A DNA stretch of 64,000 nucleotides from Bradyrhizobium sp. LMTR 3 (GTDB lineage Bacteria; Pseudomonadota; Alphaproteobacteria; Rhizobiales; Xanthobacteraceae): assembly GCF_001693485.1 (NCBI RefSeq), contig NZ_MAXC01000017.1, positions 1 to 64,000 on the forward strand. The letters run 5' to 3'. The first letter of the stretch is position 1; the number at the start of each line of letters is the position of its first letter. Of this stretch, positions 34,202-44,098 are shown piece after piece. Under the pieces are notes generated by a model. That model saw only the letters and a program-made list of their open reading frames with translations, was not told the DNA's origin and did no database searches. Both the position numbers and the translations under genes were made by a program.

Positions 34202-36655
34202 CTAGCGGCGCGCCTCGGAAATCGCCTTCCTGAGAATTCGCGACAGCAGTTCCACCGAATAGGGTTTCTGGATCAGCTCGAAGCCGCGGTGGGCGCTTTC
34301 CGCCAGCACGTTGCTGTAGCCGCTGGTCAGGACCACAGGCAGGCCGGGATAGCGTTCGCGCACGATGCCGGCGAGCTCGACGCCGTTCATCCCGGGCATG
34401 ATGACGTCGGAAAACACCAGGTCGGCGGAAAACTCGTCCTCGGCCAGGATTGCGAGCGCGGCGTCCGCGCTGGCGACACGGCGCACGGTGTAGCCGAGAT
34501 CTTCCAACAATTCGGTGGAGAACTGGCCGACGTCGTCATTGTCCTCAACGACGAGGACGCGGTAGCCGCGGCCGCGGGCTGCGGGCTCGCTGGCGGTTGC
34601 GGCGGCTTCGCTCGTATCGGCCGGCACTGCGGCCTGCGGCAGGTAGATCGTGAACGTCGCGCCCTGGCCGGGCTCGCTTGCAACTGCGATATCGCCGTCG
34701 GATTGCTTGGCAAAACCGAATGCCTGGCTCAGCCCGAGGCCGGTGCCCTTGCCGACTTCCTTGGTGGTGAAGAACGGCTCGAAGATCGTCTCGAGCAGGG
34801 CAGGGGCAATGCCGCAGCCGGTGTCGGTCACGGTGATGGCGACGAAGTCGCCGCTGCGGGCGGGCTGGGCACGCAGCGGCGGAATCGCATCCACCTTGCG
34901 GACCTGAATGGTCAGCTGGCCCTCGCTGTCCATGGCATCGCGGCTGTTGACGGCGAGATTCATCAGCGCGGTTTCGAATTGCGCGACGTCGGCGATTGCA
35001 AAACAATTGAGATCGGCGATTTCGACGTCGATCCTGATCCGGGCGCCGACGAGGGGACGGATCAATTGCGCGACGGACTCGACCTGGGTGCCGACGTTGA
35101 ACACCTGCGGCTTGAGCGGCTGCCTGCGGGCGAACGCCAGCAATTGTCCGGTCAGCTTGGAGGCGCGCTCCACGGTCTCGGCGATAGCGTCGATGTAGCG
35201 CCGGCGCCGCTCTTCCGGCAACTCGCGGCGGCGCAGGAAATCGGTCGCGGAGCGGATGATGGTCAACAGGTTGTTGAAATCGTGCGCCACGCCGCCGGTC
35301 AACTGTCCGACCGCTTCCATCTTCTGCGACTGGCGCAGCGCTTCCTCGCCCTGGCGGCGCTCGGTGACGTCGATGGCCTCCGGCACCGCGCCGATGACGG
35401 TGCCGTGCCGGTCGTGCAGCGGGCGCATCGCGAAATCGAAATAGCGGTCGCCGATCGGCAGGTGCAGCAGCATTTCAATCCTGACCTCTTCGCCCTGCAT
35501 GACCGTGATGAAGGCATCGCGGACGGCGTCGCGCATGCCGGGGGTCGCGGCAAACCATGGCGTTTCCCAGAACGGCTGGCCTGCCACCGCGCCGGCGTCG
35601 GCGAGGATGCCGGCCAACGCCGTCTTGTTGGCATAGAGCACGTCGCCATGCTGGTTGAGCAACGCCTGATATTGATGGCTGGTCTCGAAGATCGCCCGCA
35701 TCTGGGCTTCGCTGGATTCGAGCTGCGCCGTCCGCTCCGTGATCCGCAGTTCGAGAATTTCGTTCAGCCGGCGCAGATCGTGCTCGGCCTGCTTGGCCGA
35801 GGTGACGTCGTGGGCAACGCCGATGAAGCCGATGTGCTTGCCGGTCGGACCCCAGCGCGGCTGGGATTCCGAGCGCAGCCACCGCCATTCGCCGTCGGCG
35901 CGCTGGTAGCGGGCCTCCAGCACGAACGGCTTGAGCGATGCTTCGCCTGCGACGGATTCCTGGACGACGCGCGCTGCGTCGTCCGGATGCAGCCTTTTGC
36001 GCCAGTCGAACACGATGGCTTCCTCGAACGGCAGTCCAAGGAAATCGACATAGGCCTGGTTGGCGAAGGAACGCGTGCGGTCGAGCTTGGTGACCCAGAT
36101 CGGCACCGGCGCGCTGTTGGCGATCAGGCGGAAGCGCTCCTCGCTTTCGCGCAAGGTGGCCTGCGCCAGCATTTGGGCGGTGACGTCGCAGTCGGCGCCG
36201 ACGAGGCGCAGCGCGCGGCCGTCGGCCTCGCGCTCGATCTTGCCGACGACGCGGATCCAGCGGACCGCACCGTCGTTCGGCCGCACGATGCGGTATTCGG
36301 CCGAATAGTCCTCGCTCTGGCTTTTCAATACGCCGAACAGGTGCTGGACCGTTCGCTCGCGATCCTCGGGATGGATTCGACTGACCCATTCCTCGTAGGT
36401 CTCGTTGGCTGCCTCGGGCGGCAACCCGTGAACGAGAAGATATTCGGGGGAGCGGCGGTTCTTGACGCCGTCACGGAAATCGATTTCGAGGCCGCCGACG
36501 CCGGCGATGCGCTGGATCCGCGCCAGCTCCGCTTCGCGCTCCTGCAAAGCACGATGGGCACTGTCGCGCTCGCTTGCGATTTCCTGCAGATATTGCCGCA
36601 AGCGCTCGGCGGCGGCAGCTTCAGGCAGGAGGTTCGTCGTGTCGGAAGGTGTCAT
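34202..36655 (-). CDS. Cytosolic PAS hybrid histidine kinase
   Basis: 817 residues without membrane segments. An N-terminal coiled coil (about 10-50), three PAS domains (about 50-150, 170-295, 320-430), HisKA with His458 in GGVAHDFNNLL, HATPase (DTGCGIA, GKGTGLGLSQ), then a receiver with Asp750 in FSDVIMPG. The HDFNNLL H-box marks the HWE-independent family abundant in Bradyrhizobium. Stop lies seven bases from the convergent GGDEF-EAL gene. ATG preferred over TTG at 36667. Confidence 0.92.
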   Translation of the reverse strand: MTPSDTTNLLPEAAAAERLRQYLQEIASERDSAHRALQEREAELARIQRIAGVGGLEIDFRDGVKNRRSPEYLLVHGLPPEAANETYEEWVSRIHPEDRERTVQHLFGVLKSQSEDYSAEYRIVRPNDGAVRWIRVVGKIEREADGRALRLVGADCDVTAQMLAQATLRESEERFRLIANSAPVPIWVTKLDRTRSFANQAYVDFLGLPFEEAIVFDWRKRLHPDDAARVVQESVAGEASLKPFVLEARYQRADGEWRWLRSESQPRWGPTGKHIGFIGVAHDVTSAKQAEHDLRRLNEILELRITERTAQLESSEAQMRAIFETSHQYQALLNQHGDVLYANKTALAGILADAGAVAGQPFWETPWFAATPGMRDAVRDAFITVMQGEEVRIEMLLHLPIGDRYFDFAMRPLHDRHGTVIGAVPEAIDVTERRQGEEALRQSQKMEAVGQLTGGVAHDFNNLLTIIRSATDFLRRRELPEERRRRYIDAIAETVERASKLTGQLLAFARRQPLKPQVFNVGTQVESVAQLIRPLVGARIRIDVEIADLNCFAIADVAQFETALMNLAVNSRDAMDSEGQLTIQVRKVDAIPPLRAQPARSGDFVAITVTDTGCGIAPALLETIFEPFFTTKEVGKGTGLGLSQAFGFAKQSDGDIAVASEPGQGATFTIYLPQAAVPADTSEAAATASEPAARGRGYRVLVVEDNDDVGQFSTELLEDLGYTVRRVASADAALAILAEDEFSADLVFSDVIMPGMNGVELAGIVRERYPGLPVVLTSGYSNVLAESAHRGFELIQKPYSVELLSRILRKAISEARR

Positions 36656-36711
36656 GCGTGCCGGCAACCTCTGGCGGCACTTTCACACAAGAGCCGGCGC
36701 GTTAGCCAGCC

Positions 36712-37485
36712 TCATTTGCTCTTGGTGGTTGACCGGCAGTTATAGGCCCTGCGGAACCCGGCGGCCTGCGCATCTTCCTCGGAACAGAACCAGCGATCCG
36801 GCTTGGTCAGTCCCGGATAGGAGCGGCATGCCTGCAGATGGTAGATGCCAAGGTTCCCGGTGACGCGCGCGCGCACTGCGTACTTGCCCTTGATGTTGCA
36901 ACTCGCCGGCATCACGAGATCCTCGGGGAACAGCGCCTCACGGATTTCACGGTCGCGATCGGCGCGGCACGCGGCGCCGAGCAGGGGGCTATCTTTCTTC
37001 CCAGCGCGGAACTCGCGCGGCGCGACGAAGCAGCCTTTCCAGAGTCCCTGGCGGTCATCCTTGGCGCGGGCTTCGTCCACCGTGAAGCGCCCGCTGGCGG
37101 AGGCTTCGACATTCAGGGCAAGTCCCTTGCGGACCAGCAATTGGCTGAGACTTGTGGTGTCGCCCTCGATCTTGCACACGCCGATGCGCCGTTTCTTGTA
37201 AGTAGGATCGGGACCCAGATCGTCGCAGCGAACCTGTTTGCCGCCGATCAACTTGGTCAGTTGATCGCGCGCCTCTATCCCGCAGGTCCAGCTATCGGCG
37301 TGTTCGTCGATGCAGAGCTGATCGGCGGCCGGGACATCGATGCCGTCGAGGCGGTAGGTGACATTGCCAAGCTGAAGCGTGCTGCCATCGCGGATGGCGG
37401 CAGTGGCAGCAAAACTCTGGCTGGCTGGAAGGACGATCGACAGGAACGCCGCAACCAGAAAAATTCGTAACTGCATCTGATTCAT
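36712..37485 (-). CDS. Exported staphylococcal-nuclease-like protein
   Basis: 257 residues. Signal peptide ending QSFA-A, then an OB-fold SNase domain: IRDGSTLQLGNVTYRLDGID, ADSWTCGIEARDQLTKLIGG, KKRRIGVCKI and SLSQLLVRKGLALN. The Asp in RLDGID and the Arg pair around KKRR correspond to catalytic/Ca sites, although the YxR...E pattern is partly altered. The C-terminal 90 residues are extra, rich in Cys, with CNIKGKYAVR. Probably a periplasmic or secreted nuclease. Confidence 0.8.
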   Translation of the reverse strand: MNQMQLRIFLVAAFLSIVLPASQSFAATAAIRDGSTLQLGNVTYRLDGIDVPAADQLCIDEHADSWTCGIEARDQLTKLIGGKQVRCDDLGPDPTYKKRRIGVCKIEGDTTSLSQLLVRKGLALNVEASASGRFTVDEARAKDDRQGLWKGCFVAPREFRAGKKDSPLLGAACRADRDREIREALFPEDLVMPASCNIKGKYAVRARVTGNLGIYHLQACRSYPGLTKPDRWFCSEEDAQAAGFRRAYNCRSTTKSK

Positions 37486-37681
37486 TTCAAATCAATTCCA
37501 CACCCGCGAGCGCCTTCTAGCATAAGCTGACGTGATTGAACCAAGATGCCCGCGCTAATGGTGCAAGCAAAACAGGTTGGGGAAAGCCGTGAGCGCTGTT
37601 GCGACCAGACGGCGGCGGCCCATTGACTTCACAAGAACAAAAGAAGAACATAGACCAGCTCGCTCAACACGGAATATTGCC

Positions 37682-37891
37682 ATGTCGTCCTCTTCACAGC
37701 CGAAGTCCGAAGAGAACGACGAGCTGGAAGCCGCTGTAGATCAGGCGATTTCTGCCTGTGATGGGGATATGAGGGCGACGATCCGCGCGTTGATCGTGGC
37801 CAACGAATATCTGGAATCCGAGGTCGGCGAGCTGATGAAAGCGGTATCCCACGCCTATGCGCGGGGTCGCTTCAACTCCTATTCCGGCTGA
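37682..37891 (+). CDS. Small acidic hypothetical protein
   Basis: 69 residues, MSSSSQPKSEENDELEAAVD then ISACDGDMRATIRALIVANE and a C-terminal helix ending RGRFNSYSG. Acidic N-terminal helix, soluble. Similar short proteins occur in Bradyrhizobium as I remember them; function unknown. The frame opens earlier (37577), but this ATG begins the helical part. Confidence 0.55.
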   Translation: MSSSSQPKSEENDELEAAVDQAISACDGDMRATIRALIVANEYLESEVGELMKAVSHAYARGRFNSYSG

Positions 37892-38029
37892 ATTACCGCC
37901 GGGCGGCACCGCGAAGCCGGTACGAGACCGTTGCCTCCATCGATTTTTGCTGTACGACGGGTGTGTTACCCGCGTCCCGCATGTCTCATTGCGGGGGAGG
38001 ATCCCGCCCAAAGCTCAAGCAAGAAGAAC

Positions 38030-40045
38030 ATGTTCAAGAGAATTCTGATCGCAAATCGCGGCGAGATCGCCTGCCGGGTCATCAAGACTGCACGCCGAAT
38101 GGGGATCGAGACGGTCGCGGTGTATTCCGAAGCGGACCGCGATGCGCTCCATGTCGAAATGGCGGATAAGGCCGTGCTGATCGGCCCGCCGGCGGCGGCC
38201 GAGAGCTATCTGTTGATCGACCGGATTATCGAGGCCTGCCGCAAGACCGGCGCGGAGGCGGTGCATCCCGGTTATGGCTTTCTTTCCGAGCGCGAGGCGT
38301 TTCCGCGCGAGCTCGCCAAGGCGGGTATCGTCTTCATCGGCCCCAACGCGAGCGCCATTGCCGCGATGGGCGACAAGATCGAATCCAAGAAGGCCGCCGC
38401 GAAGGCAAAAGTCTCGACCGTGCCGGGACATCTCGGCGTCATCGACGACGAAAAGCACGCGGTGAAGATCGCCGACGAGATCGGCTATCCCGTGATGATC
38501 AAGGCCTCCGCCGGCGGCGGCGGCAAGGGCATGCGGATCGCACATTCGAAGAAGGAAGTCGCCGAGGGCTTCAACCTCGCCAAGGCGGAGGCCAAATCCT
38601 CGTTTGGCGACGACCGCGTCTTCATCGAAAAGTTCATCGTCGATCCCCGCCACATCGAGATACAGGTGCTAGGCGACAAGCATGGCAATGTGATCCATCT
38701 CGGCGAGCGCGAATGTTCGATCCAGCGCCGTAACCAGAAGGTCATCGAGGAAGCGCCGTCGCCGCTGCTCGATGAGACCACCCGCCGCAAGATGGGTGAG
38801 CAGGCGGTGGCACTGGCGAAGGCGGTGAATTACGATTCCGCCGGCACCGTCGAATTCGTCGCCGGCCAGGACAAGAGCTTTTACTTCCTGGAGATGAACA
38901 CCCGTCTGCAGGTCGAGCATCCCGTCACCGAACTGGTCACGGGCATCGACCTGGTCGAGCAGATGATCAGGGTCGCGGCCGGCGAGAAGCTTTCCATCGT
39001 TCAGAAGGACGTCACGTTGACCGGCTGGGCCGTGGAATCGCGCGTCTATGCCGAGGATCCGTTCCGCAACTTCCTGCCGTCGATCGGCCGGCTGGTGAAA
39101 TACCGGCCGCCGGCGGAAGCGAGCCAGGACGGCGTCACCATCCGCAACGACACCGGCGTGCAGGAGGGCGGCGAGATCTCGATCCATTACGATCCGATGA
39201 TTGCCAAGCTCGTGACGCATGCGCCGTCACGGGCGGCAGCCATCGAGGCACAGGCCACTGCGCTCGACGCATTCTACGTCGACGGCATCAGGCACAACAT
39301 TCCGTTTCTGTCGGCGCTGATGAACCATCCGCGCTGGCGGGAAGGCAAGCTTTCCACCGGCTTCATATCAGAGGAATTTCCAAAAGGGTTTTCGGCGCGT
39401 CCGCCGGAAGGCGAGATCGCGCGGCGGCTGGCCGCCGTGGGTGCGGCGATCGATCACGTGCTCGGCGAGCGCAAGCGCCGGATTTCCGGTCAGTTGACCG
39501 ACCGCCTGGTGCAGCGTGAACGCCGCCGCGCGGTGTGGCTCGAGCGCGAGGAGATTGCGCTCGATGTGGCACGCGAGGCCGACGGCATCGCGGTGCGTTT
39601 CATCGGCGCCGATGGTCTGCCCGGCAATCCGCACAATCTGATCTCGACCTGGACGCCGGGCGAGCCGGTCTGGCAGGGCACGATCGACGGCCATTTTGTG
39701 GCGATGCAGGCGCGCGCGATCCCGAACGGCTTCCGCCTCGCGCATCAGGGCTTTGAAGTTGCAGTCAACGTCTTCACTGAAAGCGAGGCTGCCGCCGCGC
39801 GGCTGATGCCGGTGACGTCAGCCGCCGACACCGGCAAGAAGCTGCTGTGCCCGATGCCAGGGCTCGTGGTGTCGATTGCGGTCGCCGAAGGGCAGGAGGT
39901 CAAGTCCGGCGAGACATTGGCCGTGGTCGAGGCGATGAAGATGCAGAACGTGCTGCGCGCTGAGCGCGACGGCACCGTGAAGAAGATCCATGCCGCCGCC
40001 GGCGCCACACTGGCGGTGGACGCGTTGATTTTGGAGTTTGCGTAG
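38030..40045 (+). CDS. pccA: Acetyl/propionyl-CoA carboxylase biotin-bearing alpha subunit
   Basis: 671 residues. Biotin carboxylase N-domain (MFKRILIANRGEIACRVI), ATP-grasp with GGGGKGMRIA, C-domain, a BT-type linker, then a biotinyl domain with VVEAMKMQNV (Lys637). This architecture is that of propionyl-CoA carboxylase alpha, which carboxylates biotin for the separate beta subunit. The beta gene is not in the window. The ATG was chosen because the family begins MFKKILIANRG; the frame opens 99 bases earlier. Confidence 0.93.
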   Translation: MFKRILIANRGEIACRVIKTARRMGIETVAVYSEADRDALHVEMADKAVLIGPPAAAESYLLIDRIIEACRKTGAEAVHPGYGFLSEREAFPRELAKAGIVFIGPNASAIAAMGDKIESKKAAAKAKVSTVPGHLGVIDDEKHAVKIADEIGYPVMIKASAGGGGKGMRIAHSKKEVAEGFNLAKAEAKSSFGDDRVFIEKFIVDPRHIEIQVLGDKHGNVIHLGERECSIQRRNQKVIEEAPSPLLDETTRRKMGEQAVALAKAVNYDSAGTVEFVAGQDKSFYFLEMNTRLQVEHPVTELVTGIDLVEQMIRVAAGEKLSIVQKDVTLTGWAVESRVYAEDPFRNFLPSIGRLVKYRPPAEASQDGVTIRNDTGVQEGGEISIHYDPMIAKLVTHAPSRAAAIEAQATALDAFYVDGIRHNIPFLSALMNHPRWREGKLSTGFISEEFPKGFSARPPEGEIARRLAAVGAAIDHVLGERKRRISGQLTDRLVQRERRRAVWLEREEIALDVAREADGIAVRFIGADGLPGNPHNLISTWTPGEPVWQGTIDGHFVAMQARAIPNGFRLAHQGFEVAVNVFTESEAAAARLMPVTSAADTGKKLLCPMPGLVVSIAVAEGQEVKSGETLAVVEAMKMQNVLRAERDGTVKKIHAAAGATLAVDALILEFA

Positions 40046-40056
40046 ACGCAACCCCC

Positions 40057-40138
40057 GTCATTGCGAGCGCAGCGAAGCAATCCATCGTGCGGCAAAGGAA
40101 AGTATGGATTGCTTCGTCGCTGCGCTCCTCGCAATGAC
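40057..40138. repeat. Rhizobial inverted repeat
   Basis: GTCATTGCGAGCGCAGCGAA with CAATCCAT at the left, GGATTGCTTCGTCGCTGCGC with TCCTCGCAATGAC at the right: a long imperfect palindrome of 82 bases between two co-directional genes. Confidence 0.75.
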
Positions 40139-40155
40139 GAATGAGGAGCCTCCTG

Positions 40156-41025
40156 ATGTCTTTCCGCAAACGCCGCGAAGCCCTCCGCTCCATCCTCGCC
40201 GGCCCCGCCTGCACCCGGCCGGGGTCGGTCTATGATGCGACCTCGATCCGCATTGCCGAAGACCTCGGCTTCGAGCTCGGCATGTTCGGCGGGTCGGTGG
40301 CCTCGCTTGCCGTTCTCGGCGATCCCGATATTGCGCTGATCACACTGACGGAGCTGGCCGAGCAGATGCGGCGGATGTCGCGCGCCTCGACACTGCCGGT
40401 ATTGGTCGACGCCGACCACGGCTATGGCAACGCGCTCAATGTCCGGCGTACCGTGCAGGAACTCGAGGCCGCCGGCGCCGCCGGCCTCACGGTCGAGGAT
40501 ACGCTCTTGCCGCAAGCGTTCGGGCAGGCCGGAACGCAATTGATTCCGCTGGAGGAGGGCGTCGGCAAGATGAAGGCCGCGCTTGATGGCCGCAGCGATC
40601 CCTCGCTGGTCATCATGGGCCGCACCGGCGCCGTGTCCGTCACCGGCCTTGACGACGCCATTGAACGTGCGAGGGCGTATGAGGCCACCGGCGTCGATGC
40701 GCTGTTCTTCACGGGCATCAAGAGCCGGGGCGAGCTGGAAACGATTTCCGCCGCGACGAGATTGCCGATCGTGCTCGGTGGTGCGTCCGAAGACATGACG
40801 GCGCTGGATTATCTCGCCGGTCAGCGCGTGCGGATCGCGCTGCAGGGCCACGCGCCATTCGCCGCCGCAACGCAGGCCGTCTACCAGACGCTGAAGGCGT
40901 TGCGTGTGGGAACCTCGCCGAAAAATTTGAACGGCCTTGCGTCTGCCGAGTTGACCAGCCGGGCCATGCGCGATGCCGAAGTAAAGGCGCGTGCCGGCGC
41001 ATTTCTCGGGTTGAAGAATAAATGA
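40156..41025 (+). CDS. Isocitrate lyase/PEP mutase superfamily protein (oxaloacetate decarboxylase-like)
   Basis: 289 residues, a TIM barrel. The Mg site VLVDADHGYGN (Asp85, Asp87) and a LTVEDTLLPQ strand are typical. The isocitrate-lyase KKCGH loop is absent (GRTGAV takes another place), pointing to the 2-oxo-acid/PEP-mutase-like decarboxylase branch. GAGGAG lies seven bases before this ATG; an ATG at 40141 overlaps that SD. Ends in a four-base overlap with the acylphosphatase gene. Confidence 0.88.
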   Translation: MSFRKRREALRSILAGPACTRPGSVYDATSIRIAEDLGFELGMFGGSVASLAVLGDPDIALITLTELAEQMRRMSRASTLPVLVDADHGYGNALNVRRTVQELEAAGAAGLTVEDTLLPQAFGQAGTQLIPLEEGVGKMKAALDGRSDPSLVIMGRTGAVSVTGLDDAIERARAYEATGVDALFFTGIKSRGELETISAATRLPIVLGGASEDMTALDYLAGQRVRIALQGHAPFAAATQAVYQTLKALRVGTSPKNLNGLASAELTSRAMRDAEVKARAGAFLGLKNK

Positions 41026-41321
41026 GCGATGCAATTCGTCATGTCACGATAAGCGGCCGGGTGCAGGGCGTCGGCTATCGCGCCTGGGTCGACGACACCG
41101 CGCGGGCGCGCGATCTCGAAGGCTGGGTGCGCAACCGAAGGGACGGCCGTGTCGAGGCGGTGTTCGCAGGTCCCGCGGAGCCGGTGACCGCGATGATCTC
41201 GGCCTGCCGGCGAGGGCCGTCATCGGCCCGGGTCGAGGCGGTACACGACGACGCCGGCAATCCCGAGATGCTGAAGCTGCGGCGGGCAGGCGAGCGGTTC
41301 TCGGTGCTGCCGACGATATAA
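41022..41321 (+). CDS. acyP: Acylphosphatase
   Basis: 99 residues, alpha/beta sandwich. Catalytic Arg20 in GRVQGVGYRAW and Asn38 in GWVRNRRDGRVE are intact. Hydrolyses acyl phosphates. Coupled (ATGA) to the upstream PEP-mutase-family gene, within the CoA-carboxylase neighbourhood. Confidence 0.93.
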   Translation: MSDAIRHVTISGRVQGVGYRAWVDDTARARDLEGWVRNRRDGRVEAVFAGPAEPVTAMISACRRGPSSARVEAVHDDAGNPEMLKLRRAGERFSVLPTI

Positions 41322-41451
41322 CGTCGGTGCCTGTTTGAACCAGGGCCCGTTCGCGGGGCCTCCGACCTTGACCGACCCAGTCGCCAATGGCCTATTCGGA
41401 GATCGAACGCGCAGAGCAAATATCAACTGTCTGACTGGGCGGAGACGGGCG

Positions 41452-41823
41452 ATGGACATTCGATCGACGCTGACGGACCTATGTGATGCCTTCAACGCGC
41501 ACGATCTTGATCTCATCATGGCGTTCTTTTCTGACGATTGCGTCCTGGAGGTGCCGCGGGGAAGTGAGCCTTGGGGGACTCGTTTCGAGGGCAAACGGAA
41601 CGTACGGGAAGCGCTGGCAACACGCTTCGAAGGCCTGCCTGACGTCCACTACGGCAACGATGAGCATTTTGTGGATCCGACTGCCGAGACCGGCATCTCA
41701 AAATGGACCCTCACAGGCACCACACGCGAGGGCACGAGAAAGGAGGTCCGAGGTTGTGACTTCTACACGTTTCGCAACGGGAAGGTGATCCGCAAGGACT
41801 CCTATTGGAAAATCGTGGAGTAG
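41452..41823 (+). CDS. NTF2/SnoaL-like protein
   Basis: 123 residues, cone-shaped alpha+beta fold: LCDAFNAHDLDLIMAFFSDD, CVLEVPRGSEPWGTRFEGK, and the final FRNGKVIRKDSYWKIVE. GGAG seven bases before the ATG. Members are ketosteroid isomerase-like enzymes or binding proteins; substrate unknown. Confidence 0.88.
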   Translation: MDIRSTLTDLCDAFNAHDLDLIMAFFSDDCVLEVPRGSEPWGTRFEGKRNVREALATRFEGLPDVHYGNDEHFVDPTAETGISKWTLTGTTREGTRKEVRGCDFYTFRNGKVIRKDSYWKIVE

Positions 41824-41909
41824 GTCCGGTGTTGGCTGGCTTTTCGCGTCTAGCAAAGCCGGATATCGAGCCGCTTCTTGCGCAATTGGATAGCAGGTAC
41901 GCGCCCTAG

Positions 41910-43859
41910 CTAATGCGTCCGTTCGTCCGGCGCGAATTCGCCATCGTGCTGGAGGGAGGCGCTGGCGACATATTGCAAGTCGACTGAGGAAGACACAATG
42001 CTGCGATTGCGGCCGAGGCGCTTTGCCTCGTAGAGGGCGGTGTCGGCTTCACCCACCAGCGCGGCCTCGTCTATCGTCGAACGGGTTTTTGCGGCAACGC
42101 CTGCGCTGATGGTGATGTAGCCGCGGCTCGAGGCCGTGTTCGGAATGCCGAGCGCCCGAACCGTCAGCCGGATGGCTTCGGCCACCTTCATTGAGTCGTC
42201 TTCCGAGCTGTTCGGCAGCACGACGGCGAATTCCTCGCCGCCATAGCGCGCGGACAGGCCTGACGTGTTGTCGGTCGCATGGCCGATGACTTTTGCAACC
42301 GCCTGCAGGCAACGGTCGCCGGCCTGATGCCCGTAGGTGTCGTTGTAGCCCTTGAAATTGTCGATATCGAACAGCAGCACCGAAATCTCTTCGCAGGCTT
42401 CGTATTCGCGCCGCAGGAAGCCATCGAAGGTGCGGCGGTTGGTGAGTCCAGTCAGCCCGTCGGTCGCGGCGAGCTGGGTGAGGCGGCGGTTGAGCTGGGT
42501 CAGCTCATCCTCCATCCGCTTGCGTTCGGTGACATCGCGGATGACGCAGAGGAATTCCGCTCGCGCCGGGTCGCTGGTTGCGGAGGCCATCTTGAACTTG
42601 CTTTCCACCCACGCCAGCGTCCCGTCGCCCCGATAGTGCCGAAACACGACCGTGCTGACGCTATCGGCGCCGTCGATCCGGGTGGTCGCCGCTTTGACGC
42701 TCTCCCTGTCGTCCGGATGGACCAGGTCTAAGCATGACTTGCTGAGCAGGTCTTTTGGACGCAATCCCAGCACCGGCTCGGCCGATCGGGAAACATAGCG
42801 GAGCAGGCTGTTGGCATCGATGAGGATGATGATATCGGCGATGTTGTTGGCCAGCAGGCGATAATGCGCCTCGCGCTCGCGCAGCGCGCGCTCCGTCTTG
42901 CTGCGGAAGCGGAACTGCAGGGCAACCAACGCCGCCAGCATCAGGATCATGCATAGCAGAACGCCGGCGACGATGGCGTCGGTCCGCAAGCCCTTCCACC
43001 ATTCGGAAAGCAGCCAGTCTTCCGATATGGCCACGGTGACCACCATCGGGTAATGCGGCGTCACCTCATAGCCGAGGTGCTTCACGATGCCGTCGAACGG
43101 CGAGATGATCTTGTAGTATCCGACAGAGCTTTGCTTGAGATGCTTCCTGAACAGGTCGGTCTTGGAGAGGTCCGTGCTCTTGTCCGACTGCGGCCAGCGC
43201 ATCAGGAGCGCACCATCATTCCGTATCAGGCTGATGCCGCCGTCGGGGCCGAGCTGGAATGTCCGGTAAAAGTTATTGAAGTAATCCTTGTCGATCGCCG
43301 CGGCGACGACCCCGCCAAAGCTGCCGTCGAGCTTGGTGATGCGTTTCGAAAGAACGATCATGGAGGATCGCTCGTCCACACGAGATTGCATCAGTTCGCT
43401 GATCCGAAGCGTGTTGTCCGGTTTGTCACGATGGTAGGCGAAATAGCTGCGATCCGAGATGGTATGGCGCGGTGTCTCCGCCAATGACGAATAAGTCCAG
43501 TTGCCCTTGGCATCTGCGACGCCGATGCTCCGCAATTGGGGCAGCGTTTTCGCCGTTTCAGCGAGGTATCTGTTGAACCGGTCCGGATCTGGATCCCTGT
43601 ATTTCAGCAAGTCGACCATCCCGCCCATCGCGATATCGACCGCCTGGATGGTGTGCGAGGCATGCTCGGAAAGCGAATGCGCGAGGTTCTGGATCTCGGA
43701 GCTGCCGCTCGCCAGCGCCGCCTTCTTGGCGTCGAGCACCTTCCAGGCCATGACGCCGAGGATGCAGGCGGTCATGACCAGCGCAAAGACGATGACCACG
43801 GCCGTCGATGTCACCCGCCGCAGCGGACCGCCGGGGTCTGGGGGATTTCGATGGGGCAT
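41910..43859 (-). CDS. Membrane diguanylate cyclase with dCache and PAS
   Basis: 649 residues. TM1 about 19-42, dCache sensor (about 55-290), TM2 about 298-318, PAS (about 330-450), coiled linker, GGDEF domain with RYGGEEFAVVLP (GGEEF at 540-544). RxxD inhibitory site is not seen (NTSG at that place). Predicted to make c-di-GMP in response to a periplasmic ligand. Single gene, converging on the SnoaL-like gene. Confidence 0.92.
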   Translation of the reverse strand: MPHRNPPDPGGPLRRVTSTAVVIVFALVMTACILGVMAWKVLDAKKAALASGSSEIQNLAHSLSEHASHTIQAVDIAMGGMVDLLKYRDPDPDRFNRYLAETAKTLPQLRSIGVADAKGNWTYSSLAETPRHTISDRSYFAYHRDKPDNTLRISELMQSRVDERSSMIVLSKRITKLDGSFGGVVAAAIDKDYFNNFYRTFQLGPDGGISLIRNDGALLMRWPQSDKSTDLSKTDLFRKHLKQSSVGYYKIISPFDGIVKHLGYEVTPHYPMVVTVAISEDWLLSEWWKGLRTDAIVAGVLLCMILMLAALVALQFRFRSKTERALREREAHYRLLANNIADIIILIDANSLLRYVSRSAEPVLGLRPKDLLSKSCLDLVHPDDRESVKAATTRIDGADSVSTVVFRHYRGDGTLAWVESKFKMASATSDPARAEFLCVIRDVTERKRMEDELTQLNRRLTQLAATDGLTGLTNRRTFDGFLRREYEACEEISVLLFDIDNFKGYNDTYGHQAGDRCLQAVAKVIGHATDNTSGLSARYGGEEFAVVLPNSSEDDSMKVAEAIRLTVRALGIPNTASSRGYITISAGVAAKTRSTIDEAALVGEADTALYEAKRLGRNRSIVSSSVDLQYVASASLQHDGEFAPDERTH

Positions 43860-44053
43860 TCCGTGCCTTGATTGCCGCGCCAGACCTCGTTGCTGGCAGC
43901 GTGCGAGCGGAGTCTAAGACGCGACTGGTACTGGGCGGTTAACGAGCTGACCGGGAAAACACGGAACTAAGAACCCAAGTTCCATTTCGGGAACCAAGAC
44001 CGACTCTTGGGAAGCTCGACGCGCGGATCAGGTCCTCCAAACCGCAAGAGGCC

Positions 44054-44098
44054 TTGACAGCCGCACAGTAACGTCAGATATTTCTGTCATGACAGAAA
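44054..44098 (+). promoter_or_regulatory. Promoter and palindromic operator across a start codon
   Basis: TTGACA (44054-44059), 17-base spacer, GATATT (44077-44082) predict transcription starting at about 44089, the A of the ATG. A perfect 18-bp palindrome TTTCTGTCATGACAGAAA (44081-44098) covers the -10 edge, start site and first codons. No SD precedes the ATG, which fits a leaderless message and autoregulation by the encoded GbsR/MarR protein. Confidence 0.65.

Noticed and set aside
34289..36745. 818-residue plus-strand open frame
   Set aside because: Antisense shadow of the hybrid histidine kinase, rich in low-complexity Ala/Gly/Asp.
43960..44010. GGAAC motifs as EcfG promoter upstream of GbsR gene
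   Set aside because: GGAAC occurs twice but no CGTT-like -10 lies 16-17 bases downstream.
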